Positions 13,801 to 26,648 of a stretch of DNA of 64,000 bases are shown one piece after another; position 1 is the first letter of the stretch; every line of letters begins with the position of its first letter. Origin of the DNA: Tolypeutes matacus (Eukaryota > Chordata > Mammalia > Cingulata > Chlamyphoridae); the NCBI GenBank assembly GCA_026826555.1, contig JAKSZT010053769.1:4184505-4248504 (forward strand). Reading direction: 5' to 3'. The notes under the pieces were generated by a model. The model was not told the origin of the DNA. It worked only from the letters and a program-made list of their open reading frames with translations, and searched no databases. The translations under genes and the position numbers were made by a program.

Positions 13801-13948
13801 CAATGTTCAGCCATCATCACTATCCATTACCAAAATACAATGTTCAACCATCATCACTATCCATTACCAAAATACTTCTGAATATTTATGCCTTAACTTC
13901 CCATTGCCTATGCCCTATTCCTTAACTTCCCATTGCCTATCCCCTGCC
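13801..13948. repeat. Two adjacent tandem duplications in the L1 3' UTR
   Basis: A 37-base unit (CAATGTTCAGCCATCATCAC..) at 13801-13837 is repeated at 13838-13874 with one mismatch (G/A). A second, unrelated 29-base unit (CCTTAACTTCCCATTGCCTA..) at 13891-13919 is repeated at 13920-13948. Confidence 0.85.
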
Positions 13949-14680
13949 ATATCCTGGTAACCTATATTCTAGATTCTGACTATGAGCTTGGTTTTTCTAA
14001 TTGTTTAAAATCAATGAGAACATACAATATTTGTCCTTTTTTGTCTGGCTTATTTCACTCAGCATGATGTCTTCAAGGTTCATCCATGTTGTCATATGTA
14101 TCAGGACTTCATTCCATTTTCAGCTGATTAATATTCCCTTGTCTGCATATACCACATTTTATATATCCTTTCATTGGTTGATGGACACTTGGATTGCTTC
14201 CGTCATTTGGCAATTGTGAATCATGCCACTCTGAGCATCAATGTGCAAATATGTTTGAGTCCCTGCTTTTGATTCTTTTGGGTATATACCTAGAGATGGG
14301 CTTGCCAGGTCATATGGTATTTCTATACTTAGCTTTTTGAGGAACTGCCAAACTGTCTTCCACAGTGGCTGTATCATTTTATGTTGCCACCAGCAATGAC
14401 TGACTGTTCCTATTTCTCTGCATCCTCTCCAACACTTATTATTTTCCATTTTTTACTAGCAGCAGTTCTAATGGGTGAGAAGTGGTATCTTGTGAGCTTG
14501 ATTTGCATTTCCTTGATGGTTAATGATGTTGAACATCTTTTCATGTGTTTTCTGGCCATTTGTATATCTTCTTTGGAGAGATGTCTATTCAAATCTTTTC
14601 CCCATTTTTAAGTATTTTTTGTCTTTTTGTTAAGTTGAAGGATTTCTTTATATCTTCTGGATATTAAACCCTTATTGAGG

Positions 14681-15024
14681 GAAGCAGATGTGGCTCAAGC
14701 AATTGAACTCTCGCCTACCACATGGAAGGTCCCAGGTTCAGTTCCCAGTGCCTCCTGGAGAAGACGAGCAAGATAGCGAGCTGCTGCAATGGGCAGGCGA
14801 GTTGAGGCAACAAGATGATGCAACAAAGGAAACACAATGAGAGAGATAACAAAGCAGGGAGCAGCAGTGGTTCAAGCGATTGAGCACCTCTCTCCCACAT
14901 GGGAAGTCCCAGGTTCTGTTCCCAGTGAGTTCTAAAGAGAAAATGAGCAGACACAGAGAGCAGCGAGCACAAACAACAAGGGGGGAAATTAAAAAATAAA
15001 TCTTAAAAAAACAAAAAAACAAAA
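14681..15024 (+). repeat. DAS-type SINE, first of three at one site
   Basis: Head GAAGCAGATGTGGCTCAAGC, B box GGTTCAGTTCC, a second tRNA-like unit at about 14865-14930 with GGTTCTGTTCC, and an A-rich tail. It is flanked by AACCCTTATTGAGG at 14668-14680 and at 15025-15037, a target duplication of the host L1. Confidence 0.85.
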
Positions 15025-15036
15025 ACCCTTATTGAG

Positions 15037-15145
15037 GGGAACAGATGTAGCTCAAGTGGTTGAGTGCCTGCTGCCCATGGATGAGATCCCGGGTTCACTC
15101 CCTGGTACCTCCTAAAAACAAAAACAAACAAACAAATGAAAAAAC
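15037..15145 (+). repeat. Short tRNA-like SINE, second of three at one site
   Basis: About 75 bases of tRNA-like head (GATGTAGCTCAAGTGGTTGA, GGTTCACTCC) followed by CCTCCTAAAAACAAAAACAAA tail. The target phrase precedes it at about 15025 and follows, diverged, as AACCAACTCTCATTGGGG at about 15143-15160. Confidence 0.8.
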
Positions 15146-15156
15146 CAACTCTCATT

Positions 15157-15248
15157 GGGGAATGGATGTAACTCAGTGGTTGAGTGCATGCTTCCCATTT
15201 ACAAGGTCCTGGGTTCAATCCCCAGTACCTCCTAAAAAAAAAAGAAAG
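15157..15248 (+). repeat. Short tRNA-like SINE, third of three at one site
   Basis: Head GGGGAATGGATGTAACTCAG, B box GGTTCAATCCC and an A-rich tail to 15248. The target phrase AACCCTTATTGAA follows at 15250 and the L1 then continues. Confidence 0.8.
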
Positions 15249-15872
15249 CAACCCTTATTGAATATGTGGTTTCCAAATATTTTCTCCCATTGTGTAGGTT
15301 GCTGTTTTACTTTCATATTAAAGCCCTTTGAGGAACAAAATTTTTAGTTTTGATGAATTCCTATTTATCTATTTTTTTCTTTGTTGCTCATGCTTTTACT
15401 GTAAAGTCTAAGAAACCATTGCCTAACCCAAGGTCATGAAGATGCTTCCCTATGTTTTCTTCTAGGAATTTGATATTTCTAGCTCTCCTATTAAGGTCTT
15501 TGATTCATTTTGAGTTGATTTATATAAGGTGTGAGATAAGGGTCTTCCTTCTTTTTTTCTTTTTGCAAATGGAGATCCAGTTGTCCCAGCACGATTTCTT
15601 TAAGAGACTATTCTTTCCCAAGCGAGTGGTCTTTGCTCCCTTGTCAAAAATCAGTTGGCCATAAATGTCCTCACATATGTCTGTCTTTGTGCCCATAGTA
15701 TGCTGTTTTGATTACTGTGACTTTATAATAAGTTTTAAGATTGGGAAGTGTGCATCCTCTAACTTTATTCTTCTTTTTCAAGATGACTCTAGCCATTTGG
15801 GCTCCCTTAGTATTCCTTATAAATTTGATGATTGGCTTTTTCATTTTTGCAAAGAAGGTTGGTAGAATTAAA

Positions 15873-16200
15873 AAAAAAAATTAGAATAAAATTTTATTGA
15901 CATATATCATTCATTCATGACCATACATAAAAAATAAGTGTATTGTAAAAGTTGTGAACTTAGAAAACAAATATGCATATCATCATACAGGGCTACCATA
16001 CTTCACCCACCACCAACACCTTGCATTGTAGTGAAATATTTGTTACAAACTATGAAAGAGCATCATCAAAATATTACTAATAACTATGGTTCATGTCTTA
16101 CATTTGGTGTATTTTCCCCCACCCCACCTGACTATTAACACTCTTTATTAGTATTACATATTTGTTAGAGCTCATGAGAGAATGTTCTCATATTATTTTA
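15873..16200 (-). repeat. Separate L1 3' end inserted in the host L1
   Basis: The plus strand shows TTTTATTGACATATATCATT after an A/T-rich junction, typical of an L1 3' UTR read in reverse, then CACCAACACCTTGCATTG as in the host's own 3' UTR at 13570. Since it interrupts ORF2 sequence, it is a later 5'-truncated insertion. Confidence 0.6.
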
Positions 16201-19200
16201 GAAGATTGTTATGATTTTGATTGGGATTGCATGGAATCTAAAAATTGCTTTAGGTAGTATTGATATTTTAAAAATATTTATTCTTTCAATGCATAAACAT
16301 GGAATGCCCTTCCATTTCTTAAGTTCTTTGATTTCTTTTAGCAGTGTTTTGTAGTTTTCCGTACACAAGTCCTTTACATCCTTGGTTAGATTTTTTCTCA
16401 GATATTTGATTCTTTTAGTTGCTATTATGAATGGGAATTTTTTCTCAATTTCTTCTTTTGATCATTGTATTGAAACACTACTGATTTTGGGTGTTGATCA
16501 CGTGTCCTGCCCCTTTGTTGAATTCATTTATTAGCTCTAGGAGATTTGTTGTGGATGTCTCAGGATTTTCTGCATAAAGGATCATGTCATCTGCAAATAG
16601 GGAATATTTTACTTCTTCCTTTCCAATTTGGGTGACTTTTTTTCGCCTAATTGCCCTGGTGAGAATTTCCAGGAAAATGTTGAATAACAGTAGTGACAGT
16701 ATGCATCCTTGTGTTATTCCTCATCTTAGAAGGAAATATTTCAGACTTTCACTATTAAGTAGGATGTTAGCTGTGGGCTTTTCCTATAAGCCCTTTATCA
16801 TGTTGAAGAAGTTCCCTTCTATTCTTATTGTTCTAAGTGTTTTCATCAAGAAGTCGTTCTGGATTTTGCCTTTTCTTCATCAATGGAGACGATCATGTGT
16901 TTTTTCCCACTTCATTCTATCATTGTGATTTATTACATTAACTGATTTTCTTATGTTGAACCAACCTTAAATACCAGGGATATATCCCACTTGATCATGG
17001 TGTGTAATTCTTTTAATATGCTATTGGATTCAGTTTGCTAGTATTTTGTTGCAGATTTTTGCATTTATTCATAAGAGATATTGGTCTGTAGTTTTCTTTT
17101 CTTGTGTTATCTTTTTCTGGCTTTTGTATGAGGGTGATGTTGGTCCCATAGAATGAAATAGAGAAAATATACTCCTCTTCAATTTTTTGAAAGAGTTTAA
17201 GCAGAATTGGAGTCGTCATCTTGGAATGTTTGGTAAAATTCCCTGTGAAGCCATCTAGTCTTGGGTTTTCTTTTTTGGGAGTTTTTGATTACTGATTCAA
17301 TATCTTAATTAATTAGTTGGTTTATTTCTTCTTGAGTTCAATGTAGGTAGTTTATGTGTTTCTAAGAATTTGTCCATTTCATCTAGGTTAAATTATTAGT
17401 GTACATTTATTCATAGTATCCTTCTATAGTTCTTTTTATTTCAGCAGCATGGGTAGTAATGTCCCCCTTTTCATTTCTGATATTTGGAATTTGTATCTGC
17501 TCTTTTTTTCTTTGTCAGTCTAGCTGACAAAGTTTGTTAATTTTATTGACCTTTCCAAGACCCAACTTTTAATTTTAATTCTCTCTGTTGTTTTATTAAT
17601 TTATTTCTGCTCTTTTTCCTTCCTTCTGCTTGGTTTGGATTATTATTTTCTTCTTAGAAAGATTTGTCTGATTTGAAGTCTATTCTTTTAAAAAATATAT
17701 AAGCATTTAGAGCTATAAATAAGCCTCCTGTACAGCCTTCACTACATCCCATAAGTTCTGGTATGTTGTATTTTCATATTCATTTGCCTTAAGATATTTC
17801 CTAATTTTGCTTCTGATTTCTTCTTTAACCCATTGGTTGTTTAAGAGTATTTTGGTCAATTTTCACAAATTTCATGATTTTTCCACTTCTCCCTCTGTTA
17901 TTGACTTCTAGAGTCATTCCATTGTGGTCAGAGAATATACTTTGTATAATTTCAAATTTTGAATTTATTGAGACTTGTTTTGTGACTCAACATATGGTCT
18001 TTCCTGGAGAATGATCCATGTGCACTTGAGAAGTTTTTGTTGGATGAATTGTTCTATATATGTCTGTTAGGTAAAGTTTGTTTAGCGTATCACTCAAGAG
18101 GAAAAGATAGGTTTATTATATTCACCAATATTCTTATTCTTTCTGGTATTTTCTTCCTTCTTGATGTCCCAAGATTTCTTCTTTTATCATTTCTGTTCTG
18201 TTTCAAGATCTGTCTTTAGCCATTTTTTTTTTAAGTAGGAATGATAAATAAATTCTCTCAGTTTTCTTTTGTCTAAGAATGTCTTTCTTTTAGATTCTTA
18301 AGTATATTTCATTGGATAGAGAACTGTAGGTTGACTTTTTTTCTTTCAACACTTGAAAAATTTTGTCTACTTCCTCCATGGTTTCTTTTATTATTATTAT
18401 TTTGGCTTGGATATGCCTTTTTAATTTTTTAAAGCAATTTTATTGAGATATATTCATACTTTGCAATCTATCTAAAGTGTACATTCAGTGTATTTTTGTT
18501 TAATCAGAGAGTTGTGCATTCATCACTGAAATCAATTTTAGAGTATTTTCATGAATCCAAAAAGAAAAAAACCCAATCCCTTAGCAATCACCCCTCAATC
18601 CTTCTATCCTTTCCCTGCCATATGTATTTACTAATTTAACTCCATCTCTAAATTTATTTATATTTACAATTTCTATAAATGGAGTCAAACAATATGTAGT
18701 ACTTTGTGTCTGGTTTTTGTCACTTAGAATAATTCTCTTTTTTACAATTGATGATAAAATATTAATATTTTACTATTCACTGCAGTCTACAGTTTGCTCT
18801 AGGTGTGTTTTTTGCCCAAATACCACCCTAATATTAGCATCTTTTAATATTTATATACATTTATTCTGATTCATGGCAGAACATTCTTATGTTTATACTA
18901 TTAACCATAGTCATCATCCACTACAGTGTTCACTATGCTATACAGTCCATTGTTCCTTCCTTTAGCTTCTCTTATAGTGACAAATATAACCCTAAATTTT
19001 TCCTTTCAACCACAATCATACCCTCATATTGGCACTGCTAATTACTTTCCCTGTAATGTGCTATCATCACCTCTATCCCAAGCCAAGCATTAACAATCAA
19101 CCTTATTAGAAATTATGCACAAATTAAGCCTACACTCATCATTCTCTATCCTCATTCTATTTTCTGGTGACCAATCTTCTAACTATTAACTCTATGACTT

Positions 19201-19821
19201 TGCTCATTATATTTAGTTCATATTAGTGAGATCATACAATGCTTGTCCTTTTATGTCTGTCTTATTTCACTCAATATAATATTTTGAAGGCTCAACCATG
19301 TTGTCATATGCATCACAACTTCATTCCTTCTTACAGCTGAATAATATTCCTTCCTATGTATATATCACATTTTATCCTTTCATCTCTTGATGGACCCTTG
19401 GGTTGTTTCCATCTTTTGTCAATTGTGAATAATGTCACTATGAACATTGGTGTGCAAATGTCAATTCATGTCCCTACTTTTGGTTCTTCTGAGTATACAC
19501 CTAGGAATGAGATTGCCAGATCATATGGCAGATCTATATTTAACTTCCTGAGGAATAGCCAAACAATCTTCCACAGTGGCTGTACCATTCTACATTCCCA
19601 CCAACAGTGAATAAGCATTTCTATTTTTCCACACCCTCTCCAACACTTGTAGTTTTCTGTTTTTTTCAGTAGTGGCCATTTTAATAGGTATGAAATGCTA
19701 TCTCATTGTACTTTTGATTGGCATTGCCCTAAGAGCTAGTGATGTTGAACATCTTTTCATGTGCTTTTTTGCCATTTGTATTTCCTCTTTGGAAAAACAT
19801 CTATTCAAGTATTTTGCCATT

Positions 19822-20116
19822 TTATTTTATTTTATTTATTTAATTTTAAAATTATTTTTACTTTTAAAAATTTATCCCCCCCTTGCAGTTTGTGCTTTCT
19901 GTGTCCATTTGCTGTGTGTTTTTCTGTGTCTGCTTATCTCCCTTTGTTGCGTCATCTTACTGCACCAGCCATCAGCTCACTGCACCCCGTGGGCCATCAG
20001 TTCACAACACCGCCTGGGCCAGCTTGCCTTCACCAGGAGGCCCTGGGAATCAAACTCCGGGCCTCCCATGTGGTATATGGCAGCCCAACCACTTAAGCCA
20101 CATCCACTTCCCCTGC
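19822..20116 (-). repeat. DAS-type SINE inside the L1
   Basis: On the minus strand: head GGGAAGTGGATGTGGCTTAAG near 20115, B box at about 20045-20055 (GAGTTTGATTCC-like), GATGACGCAACAAAGGGAG segment, and a tail seen on the plus strand as TTTATTTTATTTTATTTATT. Confidence 0.8.
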
Positions 20117-21487
20117 CCATTTCTTAATTGGTTTGTATGTCTTTTTATTGTTGAGTTGTAGGATCTCTTTATACATCATGAATATTAAACTTTATTGGAA
20201 TGTGATCCAAATATTTTCTCCCATTATGTGGGATGCCTTTTCACCTTCTTAACAAAGTCCTTTGAAGCAAAAAAGTATTTAATTTTGAGAAGGTCCTGTG
20301 TTATTTTTTCCTTCCATTGCTCATGCTTCGAGTGTAAGGTGTAAGAAGCTACCACCTACCACAAGATCTTGAAGAGGCTTTTCTACATTTTCTTCTAGGA
20401 TTTTATCGTCTTGGCCTTTATATTTAGGTCTTTGAACCATTTTCAGTTAATTTTGTATGGGGTGTGAGATAGGGGTCCTCTTTCATTCTTTTGGATATGG
20501 ATATTCATTTCTCCCAGCCCCATTTATTGAAGAGACTGTTCTTTCCCAGTTGAGTGGACCTGGAAGTCTTTTCAAGTATCAATTGACTGTAGAGGTTAGG
20601 GTCTGTTTCTGAACTCTCAATTCAATCTGTTGATCAATATGTCTATCTTTATGCCAACACCATCCTGTTTTGACCACTGTAGCTCTGTAAAATACTTTAA
20701 AGTCAGGTAGTGTGAGTCTACCTGGTTCATTCTTCTTTTAAAAGGTGATGCTAGTTGTTTCAGATCCCTTTCCCTTCCAAATACATTTTGTAATTGACTT
20801 TTCCATTTCTGCAAAGTGGGATGTTGGAATTTTGATTGCAATTGCAATCTGTAAGTCAGTTTAAGTAGAATTGACATCTTAATGATATTTAGTCTTCTAC
20901 TCCATGAATATGGAATGTCCTCCATTTTTTTCAGGTCTTTAACTTCTTTTAGCAATGTTTTCTGAGTACAGGTCCTTTACATCTTTGGTTAAGTTCATTC
21001 CTAGATATTGGGTTCTTTTAGGTACAATTGTATTGAATTTCTTTCCTGATTTCCCCTTCAGATTGCTCATTTCTAGTGTATAGAAACACTACTGATTTTT
21101 ATGTGTTGATCTTATATCCTGCCACTTTGTTGAATTTATTAGCTCTATTAGTTTTTTTTTTGTTTTTTTTTGGTAGATTTTTCAGGGATTTCTAAATATA
21201 GGCATGCCATCTGCAAATGAAAATATTTTACTTCTTCCTTTCCAATTTGGATTCCTTTTTCCCCCCTAATTGCTCTAGCTAGAACTTCTAGTACTATGTT
21301 TAACTTCTACTACTATGTCTAGTAGTGACAGTAGGCATCCTTGTCTTGTTCTAGATCTTAGAGGGAAAGCCTTTCGCCATTGAGTATGATGTTGGCTGAG
21401 GGTTTCTCATATATGCCCTGTGTCTTGATGAGGAAGTTTCCTTTTGTTACTATCTTTTGAAGTGTTTTTATCAAGAAGTGGTGCTTA

Positions 21488-22014
21488 GATTACTTGATAA
21501 GATCGATTTAGGGATTTTGATTGGACTACATCAGTGGCGCGTGAGCCAGCTTGGAACTCTGCCCTCTTGCTGGGTCTGATATTATGGAGACACACAGAGG
21601 AAGTAAGCTGCCATTTTTTATCCTGCCATGTGAGAGAAAGGAGAAAGTAGAAATAGAAAGGACTCCATGTTTGCCTACCACTTGTAGAAAGGCAGAGAAG
21701 TCCCAAGAGGCTGAGAGAGATCCCAGAATCTAGAACCAGCAGAGCACAGAGGCAGGGAAGGAGGCCCCCAAAGAGCTGGGTCCATGGAGCAGTGCATTGC
21801 TGAGGAGGCAAGCCCTGCCATATGCCTGATCACCACATGGCAGGACAACAGAATTACCAGTAGCTGACTTTGATGAGAGAGCATCTCTGATGGTGCCTTC
21901 ATTTGGACATCTTGCGACCCTGGAGCTATAAGCTTTTACCCCAAACAAAATTTTCATTATAAAAGCCAATCTATTTCTGGTACTTTGCATCAGCAGCCCT
22001 GTGGCAAACTAAGA
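21488..22014 (+). repeat. MaLR-type LTR within the L1, beside a deletion
   Basis: The last 85 bases (TTTTACCCCAAACAAAATTT, then CAGCAGCCCTGTGGCAAACT and AAGACA) follow the same order as the U5 end of the LTRs at 30592 and 48700. The L1 jumps from reverse-transcriptase sequence before the LTR to endonuclease-region sequence after it, so L1 sequence was also lost here. Boundaries are approximate. Confidence 0.6.
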
Positions 22015-23953
22015 CATCTCTTATAACAGTTTGGCATTTAAATCTATTTTGTCTGATATTAGTGTAGCTATTCCATCTCTTTTTTTTTTTTTAAGTTTGC
22101 ATGGAATGTATTTTTCCAACTTTTACTTTCAGACTGATTGTGTCCTTGCAACTAAGGTGAGTCACTTGTAGACAGCATGTAGATGGTTCATAATTTTTTA
22201 ATCCATTCTGCCAGACTGTGTCTGTGGATTGTGGAGTTCAGTCCATTAACATTGAATGTTACTACTGTAAAGGCATTACTTACTCTGGCCATTTTATCAT
22301 TTGGCTTTCATATGTCATGTCTTTCAATTGACTGTCTTCTTACCCTTCTAGTTACCCTTACTAACAATCTTTATTTCTACACTACCTCCAAATCTTTCTC
22401 CCCTGTCTTTTCCTTTCAGGCTGCATCACTCTCTTTAATATTTCTTGTAAGGCCCATCTCTTGATAACGAACTCTCTGTTTCCATTTATCTGTGAAAACT
22501 TTAAACTCACCCTCATTTTTACAGGGCAGTTTTGCTCATTTTAAAGGCAGTTTTTTTTCTTTCAGGATCTAAAATTTATCATACAACTGCCTTCTTGCCT
22601 CCATGGTTTCTGAGGAGAAATCCACACTAAGTCTTATTGGATATACTTTGTATGCGATAGATGATATTTTTTTGTGCTTTCACAATTCTCTCTTTTTCTT
22701 TGGCATTTGACATTCTGAGTGGTTTGTGTCTTGGAATAAGTCTGTTCATATTCATTCTGTTTGGAGTATGCTGCCCTTTTTGGCTATGAATATTTATGCC
22801 TTTCATAAGAGTTGGGAAATACTCAACCATTATTTCCTCAAATATTCTTTCTGCCCCTTTTCCATTATCTTCTCCTTTTGAGACACCCATGATGCATATG
22901 CTTGTGCATTTTGTGCTGTCATTCAATTTCCTGAAACGCTCTTCATTTTTTTTTCCATTCTTTTCTCTGTTCTTCTGTCTTTTCAAGTTCAGACATTATG
23001 CCTTCTAATTCGCTAATCCATTCTTCTGCCATTTCAAGTTGGGGTTGTATGCTTCCAAAGTATTTTTATTCTCATCCATTTTGTCTTCAACTCCCATAAG
23101 AGCTGTTATTTTTCTTTGCAAGTTTTAAAATTCTTCTTTGTGCTCACCCAGTATCTTCTTAATATCCTTTATCTTAAAATCTTCCTCCCCCCTTCAACTG
23201 TTTGAATTAATTTAGGATATTTGTTTGAACATCATTGATTAACTGTGTCAAACCTGTGTCTCACCTGGACTTTTTAATTTGTTTCTTTGGGCCATATTTT
23301 CCTGTTTTTTAGTATGGTTTATTCTAGATCTTTAAAAGTGCCCATGTTTAAGTTATCAAAACAGGGACAGGGACTCACTAATGTGGTGCAGACCAGATTC
23401 AAGAAGGCCTAAGAATAGAGACAGGAAAGATGCCCAAAAGCCTTTTTCCCCCTTCACTTTCCAAGCCTGCCAGCAGATGGCATTCTTTGGCAAACCTTTC
23501 TTAGGATGTGTCTCTTCCAAACTCCACTAGTGGGTGCTTCTTGGCTGGTTAGAGCCACAGTTCAATGATGGACCCTGCTGCTCAAACTCAGCTATCAGAT
23601 GCCACACACTTTCTGCCCTCCACCACACCCTTTCTCTTCACAGGGAAGAAAATGTCCACTCCCCTCTCAGTTGGCAACTGTCAGCCATGATTTGTACTGA
23701 GTCTGTTTGCCTGGAGGCTTGGGGATGGGTGTTGTTCCCTGCTGAGGGGGTGATTAACTCACACTTTTCACTGTGGCCTCTTTGTCTCTCTGTCCCACTC
23801 CCTCTTAGATGTGTGGCACTCCCCTGGTCTGCAGGTCCCAAAAGCAGCTGCTTCAGGCAGCTTCTGTCTTTCCTCTGCTGTTTTTGTAAGAGAGGTGAGA
23901 CTTACCTGTCCCTACTCCATAATCATCTTCCTGGAACTTTGTCCATGGTTTCT

Positions 23954-25040
23954 GATGTGAAATCCACTGTCATTCAAATATTTCTTCTCCTATAGGTAAT
24001 GCATTAGCTCTCTCTAATATCAAGATTTTCTTGTTTCTTTGTCTTTCTGTTTTCAGAAGTTTGTTATAGTGTGCCTTGGTGTGGTCTCTGGATTTATCCT
24101 GATTTGGGTTCACTCAGCTTCTTGAATCTGTATGTTTAAGTCTTTTGCCAATTATAAGAAAATTTTAATCATTTTTTTGGAACACTTTTCCAGCCCTGCC
24201 ATTTCTCCTTTCAAGAATCCATGACATGAATTTTTGGTCTTTTTTTGTTATGGTCCCTCAGGTCTCTGAAGTTCTGTTCTTTTTTTTTTATTATCAGTCA
24301 TTGTTCTGTTATTCAGATTTCCATTTAGTTCTTTATATCTTCTACTCTTTGCTGAGAGTTTCTATTTTTCAATTTGTTTCAAGCATGTGCATAATTGTTC
24401 ACTAAAGCATTTTTAAAATGGCTATTTTAAAAACCCTTGTCAAATAATTTCAATATCTGTGTCATCTCAGTGTTGCCATCTATTGATTGGCTTTCCTCAT
24501 TCAAGTTGAGATTGCTGGTTCTTGGTATGATGGGTAATTTTTTTCAATTTTATCCAGGATATTTTTTATATTATGTTAGGTTCTGTATCATATTTAAATC
24601 ATCTGCTTTAGCAGTTATCCTCTGATATTAGACTGGAGAGGAACAAGGGGAGCTGTCTTATACATGTTGGTGTTGGAAGTCCAGATTGCTCACTCAGTCC
24701 CTCTTGATATCCTTGATGGGGAAAGATGCATTGTTACTGCTGGGGAGGGGTAAGATTTCTGACTCCCCACTAGACCTCCGCTGATACTGCTGGGTGTAGG
24801 GGGAGGCTTGTTACAAGGATAACATTTCCAGTTCTCTACTCAGCCTCCTCTAACACTCCTGGCTAGGATGCAGAGGGGTGGGAAGGAGAAGAGATGGAAT
24901 GTCTCTATCCAGTTTGCTTTCATCTCTCCACATTTGTTTTCTTAAACTTGTTTTATATATAATGTTCAGGGTTTTTAGCTGTACTTCGTGGGAGGAAAGG
25001 GGGAGAAATACATCTAATACCTCTTGACCTGAATCAGTGG
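23954..25040 (-). repeat. Older minus-strand L1, 5' part resumed
   Basis: This continues the L1 broken at 18386 after the shared TCCATGGTTTCT. It is ORF1 and 5' UTR-like sequence of an L1M element in reverse. The 5' limit near 25040 is judged only by where recognisable L1 sequence stops. Confidence 0.65.
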
Positions 25041-25174
25041 TCCAGAATGAGATCTTTATTCTTGTAAAACCTGAAATAGAGCTAAAGAAAACAGCTCAGA
25101 TTAAGCCTAGAGCTTAGAATTTAGGGAGAATTTAGGGAGAAATTTAGAGAGAAATAACACAACTATAAAATATC

Positions 25175-25350
25175 TCTCTCTATTGAGAGCCAACTATGTG
25201 CTTGGAACATACAATTTGTTTCTAATCCTCACAATAAGTCAGCTATTAACATTCCATTTTTGTTGATGAAGTGAATAAGTTCATAGAGGTTAGTGCTTTG
25301 CCCAGGATTTCACAACTAGTAAATGTTGGAGTCAGGAATGAAACCCCTTT
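25175..25350 (-). repeat. MIR SINE
   Basis: Reverse MIR: AGCCAACTATGTGCTTGG, AATCCTCACAATAA, then AGGTTAGTGCTTTGCCCAGG in the MIR order. Confidence 0.7.
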
Positions 25351-25739
25351 TATCTGATTCTGAAGAATGAGCTTTTATTCATATATCAAAATATAAGATA
25401 ATGGGGGCATGGAGGTCAGGACTGCAGATGGAAAGTGGCGTGAGTTACAAGCTGTTAGCATATGGACGTAAATGTGATGATATAAATATTCTGAGATGCC
25501 CTTACATACTGACAATGTGTGTTGTCATTTGCTGAACTTGGACAGGTTGGCAGAAAATACTCCTACTAATGACGAGTGTAAAATTCAGTCTTTTTACATT
25601 TATTGTTGCAATGAAAAGTTAGCTCAAAATATATGAAGGTAAGATTGGGATTCAGTTCCAATTCTGGGTTCCCATGATTCTTTGTAGCTCATAATGGTAA
25701 TATTGTATAAATTTTGTTGAATGAATAATTATTTAAAAA

Positions 25740-25930
25740 CACTGATTGGGCCTTGAGCTAGGTGTTTACTACATTATCCTTCTTTCTTATAGTAACCTAT
25801 CAAGTAGGTGTGCTTATTACCATATTTTGCATAAGGAAACAGAAATTTTGAGACAAATCAGATAACTTGTCTAAACCAACATAGATTTAAAAATGGATGA
25901 ACTGGATTTGAATCCCGTACTACTTTAAAA
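25740..25930 (-). repeat. MIR SINE
   Basis: Reverse MIR: TTGAGCTAGGTGTTTACTAC, GTAGGTGTGCTTATTACC, then GATTTGAATCCCG, which is the remnant of the B-box end. Confidence 0.65.
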
Positions 25931-26648
25931 CCTGGGGGTTTGGCCACAATACACACTGCCAAGTGGTGCTGAAAGAAGGTAAAGGAAACCTGACTGCAGA
26001 GATGCAGCAAGCCAGACTGAGCAGGATTCCTGTAATGGCCCTTTATTTAAGCCATGAATCAGATTATGTTGTTAATTTCCATCTGTCAGCTGGAGACACT
26101 TAGGAAGGCACTTCAGGTTTTCCCTTTTGAGAGGGTGGTGGTTTGTCTTGATGCTAAGACCCAATGGCATTTGCCCCAAATTTATTTTAGTTCTGCTGGA
26201 AAGTCCTGGGGTAGCTGCATGACTTTCAAGGAAAGGGCACACTAGACCATCATCTCTCTCTGGCCCAACCTTTGCTTTGAGATGGTCAAGTTTCTGGGTA
26301 CAACAGAGGCAAAGAAAGTTAACTTTGGGCTGAACACTTTTTTAAATACAACTGGATAAATAGTAAGTACCACTTTGGAATGGTGCCTTTTGTGTGGCTA
26401 CAAAATCATACTGTCAATTTTCATTAATTTTGATTTTTTGGAGGGCTAGTTTGACATTAACCTTTACCTATGCCTTTGAAAAAGTGAGTCTAAGCCAAAA
26501 TATGGTGTAAATAAGATTTTTAACAGAGGACATTTACCTGTTTAAGTCACCAAATAATTTAACATGAAATCTGATATAAGTAGGCTGAGATAAATTCTTA
26601 TGAAGTTTATTTTATATGTGAAAAACACCTTTAATAACAGTAATTCTT

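Larger units (their letters stand above)
13503..18386 (-). repeat. Minus-strand L1, 3' part (3' UTR and ORF2), host of nested insertions
   Basis: On the minus strand the 3' UTR lies at 13503-14000 and decayed ORF2 above it. Translated pieces match the ORF2p C-terminus ([19 protein letters not shown], minus strand near 14360) and reverse transcriptase (KENYRPISLMN near 17100). Three SINEs interrupt it at 14681-15244 and a separate L1 3' end at 15873-16200. It breaks at 18386, where a younger L1 is inserted, and resumes at 23954. Confidence 0.8.
18387..23941 (-). repeat. Near-complete minus-strand L1 inserted into an older L1
   Basis: The 3' UTR is at 18400-19200 and ORF2 fragments at 19250-21480. 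An LTR with a flanking deletion lies at 21488-22014, and endonuclease/inter-ORF sequence at 22020-22600. An ORF1 piece is open at 22627-22986 (KRQKNREKNGKK and KEKERIVKAQ on the minus strand). A 5' UTR runs to about 23940, starting in sense as GGAAGATGATTATGGAGTAG. The duplication TCCATGGTTTCT flanks it at 18375-18386 and 23942-23953. All frames are broken, so the element is dead. Confidence 0.8.
25041..26637. other. No gene; two MIR relics within unassigned sequence
   Basis: Apart from the MIRs listed separately I recognise nothing here. A short imperfect tandem (AATTTAGGGAGA repeated) occurs at about 25117-25155. Confidence 0.45.

Noticed and set aside
23534..23995. A 153-codon plus-strand frame
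   Set aside because: It lies antisense in the 5' UTR of the minus-strand L1. No protein family resemblance.
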